Shown in pieces: positions 41,512 through 43,435 of a stretch of 43,435 bases of DNA; the first letter of the stretch is position 1, and every line of letters begins with the position of its first letter. The notes beneath the pieces are model-generated. The model was not told the origin of the DNA. It searched no databases and saw only the letters and a program-made list of their open reading frames with translations. Source of the DNA: CAYMTN01 sp964393335 (GTDB taxonomy: Bacteria; Chloroflexota; Anaerolineae; Aggregatilineales; Aggregatilineaceae); NCBI GenBank assembly GCA_964393335.1, contig CAYMTN010000013.1, forward strand, positions 1 to 43,435, read 5' to 3'. The translations under genes and the position numbers were made by a program.

Positions 41512-42831
41512 TCACGATGCCTGGACGTACTCCGTCGTGGCGTCAAAGAACTTGGCCGCCGCGCCGAAGGCCGGGTCCAGGTCGAACAACCACGTCGCGT
41601 CGGGATCGTAGCGGGCGAAAAACGGACGCCCGACCCAGTCCGGATCGCGCCCTTGCAGGAACGTCAGCACAAAGACGCGCTGCCCGTTGACCTGCGACAC
41701 GCCGTTGATCAGTACTTTGCCGGGTGTGGCCGACATGACCGGGCCGCGCACCGTGCGCCCCAGGCCCGATACCCGGCTGTACGCCTTGCGGAAGATGCGC
41801 AGCGACTCGGCGAGTGTCAGTTCGAAGTAATTTTGGGGGCCGGTATCGCGGCTGACAAACAGGTAGTACGGCACCATGCCCAGCTTGACGCCTTCGCGCC
41901 ACAGGGTTGACCATGCCGTCGCGCTGTCGTTTACGTGGCGGATGATCGGGGCCTGCATCCGAATCTCGCAGCCAGCATCCCGCAGGCGGCGGATCGCTTC
42001 CTGGGCAACCGGCGGCACGAGTTCGCGCGGGTGGCTGGTATGCGCCATGATCGCGACGTGGCGGCCCGTGCGTATAACCTGTTCGAACAGGCGCAGCAGG
42101 TCGTCGGCGTCGTCATCGGTGACGAAACGCTGCGGCCAGTAAGCAAGCGACTTGGTGCCGATGCGGATTGACTGGAGGTGCGCCAGTTCCGGCACCAGCA
42201 GCGGCTCGACATAACCGCGCAGCATGTCCGTTTTCATGATCGCGGGATCGCCGCCCGTAAACAGCACGTCACTGACCTCTGGATGGTGCCGCAGGTAAGC
42301 GACCAGCCCATCCGTTTCTTTCGCGGCAAACTTCAGGTCCTGGTTGCCGATGAACTGCGCCCACCGGAAACAGTACGAGCAGTAGGCATGGCAGGTTTGG
42401 CCCCGGCTGGGGAAAAACAGCACCGTCTCGTTATATTTATGCTGGAGTCCCGGCAGCGGCTCGCCGTTGAGGGTCGGCACGTTGTACGTTAGCTGCCCGG
42501 CAGGGTGGGGGTTGTGCGCCATCTGAATCTCGGCGGCGGCGGCCTGAATGGCCTGGCGCGGCGCATCCTGCCGGATCAAACGCGCGATCCGCTCGTAGTC
42601 GGCCCCCGACAACATGCCGCGCTGTGGAAACGTGAGCTGGTAGATCGGGTCGTTGGGCACGTCATGCCAATCGATCAGGTGATCGACGATATACTGGTTC
42701 GTGCGGAACGGAAACACGCTGGACACGACGTCGATGCTCTGTTTGAGGTCCGGCGGCAGCGCCTGGTACTGCGGTACAGAACGTATAGTGTGCCGTGTGA
42801 GCGGTGTGTATGAATACTTGTTATGCGGCAT
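41512..42831 (-). CDS. KamA-family radical SAM protein (lysine 2,3-aminomutase-like)
   Basis: 439 residues. The radical SAM cluster motif is C147-x3-C151-x2-C154 followed by FRW, and the SAM-binding FTGGDP is at 191-196. The segment RIGTKSLAYWPQRFV and MAHTSHPRELVPPVAQEAIRRLRDAGCEI follow the KamA pattern, and SATPGKVLING carries the candidate PLP lysine. Family members move the amino group of lysine or glutamate, giving beta-amino acids used as osmolytes or for lysine breakdown. The N-terminal and C-terminal ends differ from the clostridial enzyme, so the substrate is open. The ATG at 42831 has AAGGAG at 8 nt; the ATG at 42837 is too close to it. A strong promoter lies about 460 nt upstream. 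Confidence 0.88.
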   Translation of the reverse strand: MPHNKYSYTPLTRHTIRSVPQYQALPPDLKQSIDVVSSVFPFRTNQYIVDHLIDWHDVPNDPIYQLTFPQRGMLSGADYERIARLIRQDAPRQAIQAAAAEIQMAHNPHPAGQLTYNVPTLNGEPLPGLQHKYNETVLFFPSRGQTCHAYCSYCFRWAQFIGNQDLKFAAKETDGLVAYLRHHPEVSDVLFTGGDPAIMKTDMLRGYVEPLLVPELAHLQSIRIGTKSLAYWPQRFVTDDDADDLLRLFEQVIRTGRHVAIMAHTSHPRELVPPVAQEAIRRLRDAGCEIRMQAPIIRHVNDSATAWSTLWREGVKLGMVPYYLFVSRDTGPQNYFELTLAESLRIFRKAYSRVSGLGRTVRGPVMSATPGKVLINGVSQVNGQRVFVLTFLQGRDPDWVGRPFFARYDPDATWLFDLDPAFGAAAKFFDATTEYVQAS

Positions 42832-43299
42832 GATCATTCTCCTTGCATTCCATACCAACACATCATGAATCCCCGAACGTCACGTAAGGTGAGGGCACGA
42901 AGGTGAACGGACGCGACCGGGAAGGAATGTTCGGTTGGATGGGTCGCAGGTGCGATGTGATCGATACGTGCCCGGCCTGGCGGAACAGCCAGTGCAAGCC
43001 TGATGCCTGAAACGCGGCGTGAAACGTCCCTTGAGCTGGCGGTGATAATGGGTGAGCACGGGCCGTCGTAACAAAACTGGCGCTGTCTCAGGCCTGTGTG
43101 ACACCTGTGCCCAACACGCGGGTCGCCCAGAGCGGGCCTTGTATGGCCCCGTAGCGGCTAAGCCTGTGCTGTAGAGTGCTGGGAAGGTGTCGCTTAGTCA
43201 CCTTCACCCGGCATCGCCTGGCGGTTTACCAGACGGGGATCGCGGGGACTGTGCCGCGAGCGCCGGGTCATCCGATCAGTCACATGAAGGTATGTTCCG
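42832..43299 (-). ncRNA. Candidate structured leader or small RNA upstream of the KamA gene
   Basis: The 600-bp end region has no convincing ORF. A transcript from the promoter at 43300-43329 would have a leader of about 460 nt. Visible local hairpins on the minus strand are GAAGGTG / CACCTTC with a 9-nt loop (about 43185-43207), GGGCC / GGCCC with an ATACAA loop (43134-43149), and CTGG / CCAG around TAAACCG (43218-43232). None of the riboswitch or housekeeping RNA signatures I know fits. Confidence 0.4.
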
Positions 43300-43329
43300 A
43301 TCATACCACGTTTTTTGGGGCCAGGTCAA
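43300..43329 (-). promoter_or_regulatory. Sigma-A type promoter at the head of the KamA leader
   Basis: On the minus strand TTGACC (43324-43329), an 18-nt spacer and TATGAT (43300-43305): the best promoter match in the window. The nearest start codon downstream is the KamA ATG about 460 nt away. Confidence 0.7.
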
Positions 43330-43435
43330 AATCAGGGCTATAAGAATCACGTAATAACGCCTTGATTCGAGCCGATCGCACGATAACCGCGCTGGCACGT
43401 CCCAACCGGCCCGAAAATTGGGGGAAATAGCACCA

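Noticed and set aside
42880..43104. 74-codon minus-strand ORF in the KamA leader
   Set aside because: Composition (many Arg, Pro, Ser, His) and lack of a ribosome site suggest chance; it would also cover the structured leader.
43180..43300. Cobalamin riboswitch suggested by TCTGGTAAACCGCC and GGGAAGG-like stretches
   Set aside because: The order and strand of the segments do not match the consensus, and several invariant core positions are absent.

Overview
The window reads as a GC-rich bacterial chromosome fragment, most likely from a Chloroflexota (Anaerolineae-like) genome assembled from metagenomic or draft data. The lineage call is an inference. It rests on Ser/Thr kinases with long Thr/Pro-rich extracellular linkers, a membrane AAA ATPase with the same kind of tail, SH3b- and DUF3160-type secreted proteins, an M29 aminopeptidase, a KamA-family radical SAM enzyme, and intergenic GC-rich palindromic repeats. 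Two runs of N mark assembly gaps (22383-22392 and 36144-36243). I see no rRNA, tRNA, CRISPR array, transposase or phage gene.

Layout. 1-4397 (minus): a TPR-rich Ser/Thr kinase cut by the window edge and an ADP-ribosylglycohydrolase, both downstream of a ClpA/ClpC-type unfoldase (to 6859); the three look like one operon. 6974-9104 (minus): an MFS transporter and a short-chain dehydrogenase. 9149-11845 (minus): a second Ser/Thr kinase with a transmembrane helix and a duplicated extracellular domain. 12086-12535 (plus): a flavin-type split-barrel protein with a clear terminator. 12824-16893 (minus): membrane AAA ATPase, DUF6174-like membrane protein, a small unknown protein and ornithine aminotransferase. 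17059-18993 (minus): a HepT/MntA toxin-antitoxin pair coupled to a glycosyltransferase. 19212-20768 (plus): DUF3891 protein and a LuxR-type response regulator. 20774-24510 (minus): a ferredoxin pair, and a membrane/PLD/HEAT cluster interrupted by a gap. 24653-28429: a membrane protein, an extended SDR epimerase, an M29 aminopeptidase and a secreted SH3-like protein. 28621-32681 (plus): a threonine dehydratase/serine racemase-type enzyme and a large HerA-like ATPase. 32914-36785 (minus): two large secreted SH3b proteins, one with DUF3160. 37023-38858: an alpha/beta hydrolase and a convergent EamA transporter. 39084-41152 (minus): a magnesium/cobalt-chelatase-like gene in two frames. 41512-42831 (minus): a KamA-family enzyme behind a leader of about 460 nt.

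The strongest unusual signal is at 40025-40062. An AAA+ chelatase ORF stops in one frame, and its VWA half continues in the -1 frame with no start codon of its own near the junction. The junction is an A8 run read as A AAA AAA, followed after 7 nt by a perfect 7-bp stem-loop that contains the zero-frame stop. This has the form of a programmed -1 frameshift that would yield both a small (ChlI-like, 369 aa) and a medium (ChlD-like, 689 aa) chelatase subunit from one gene. Such signals have been reported for chlD genes of cobalamin producers, so this is an instance of a known but uncommon arrangement rather than a new system.

Other points worth a second look are an exact 306-bp (3 x TPR) super-repeat in the first kinase, the Clp/ADP-ribosylglycohydrolase/kinase operon, the Clp protein without a middle domain, the long kamA leader, a terminator whose right arm has been copied in tandem, and two families of interspersed intergenic repeats.
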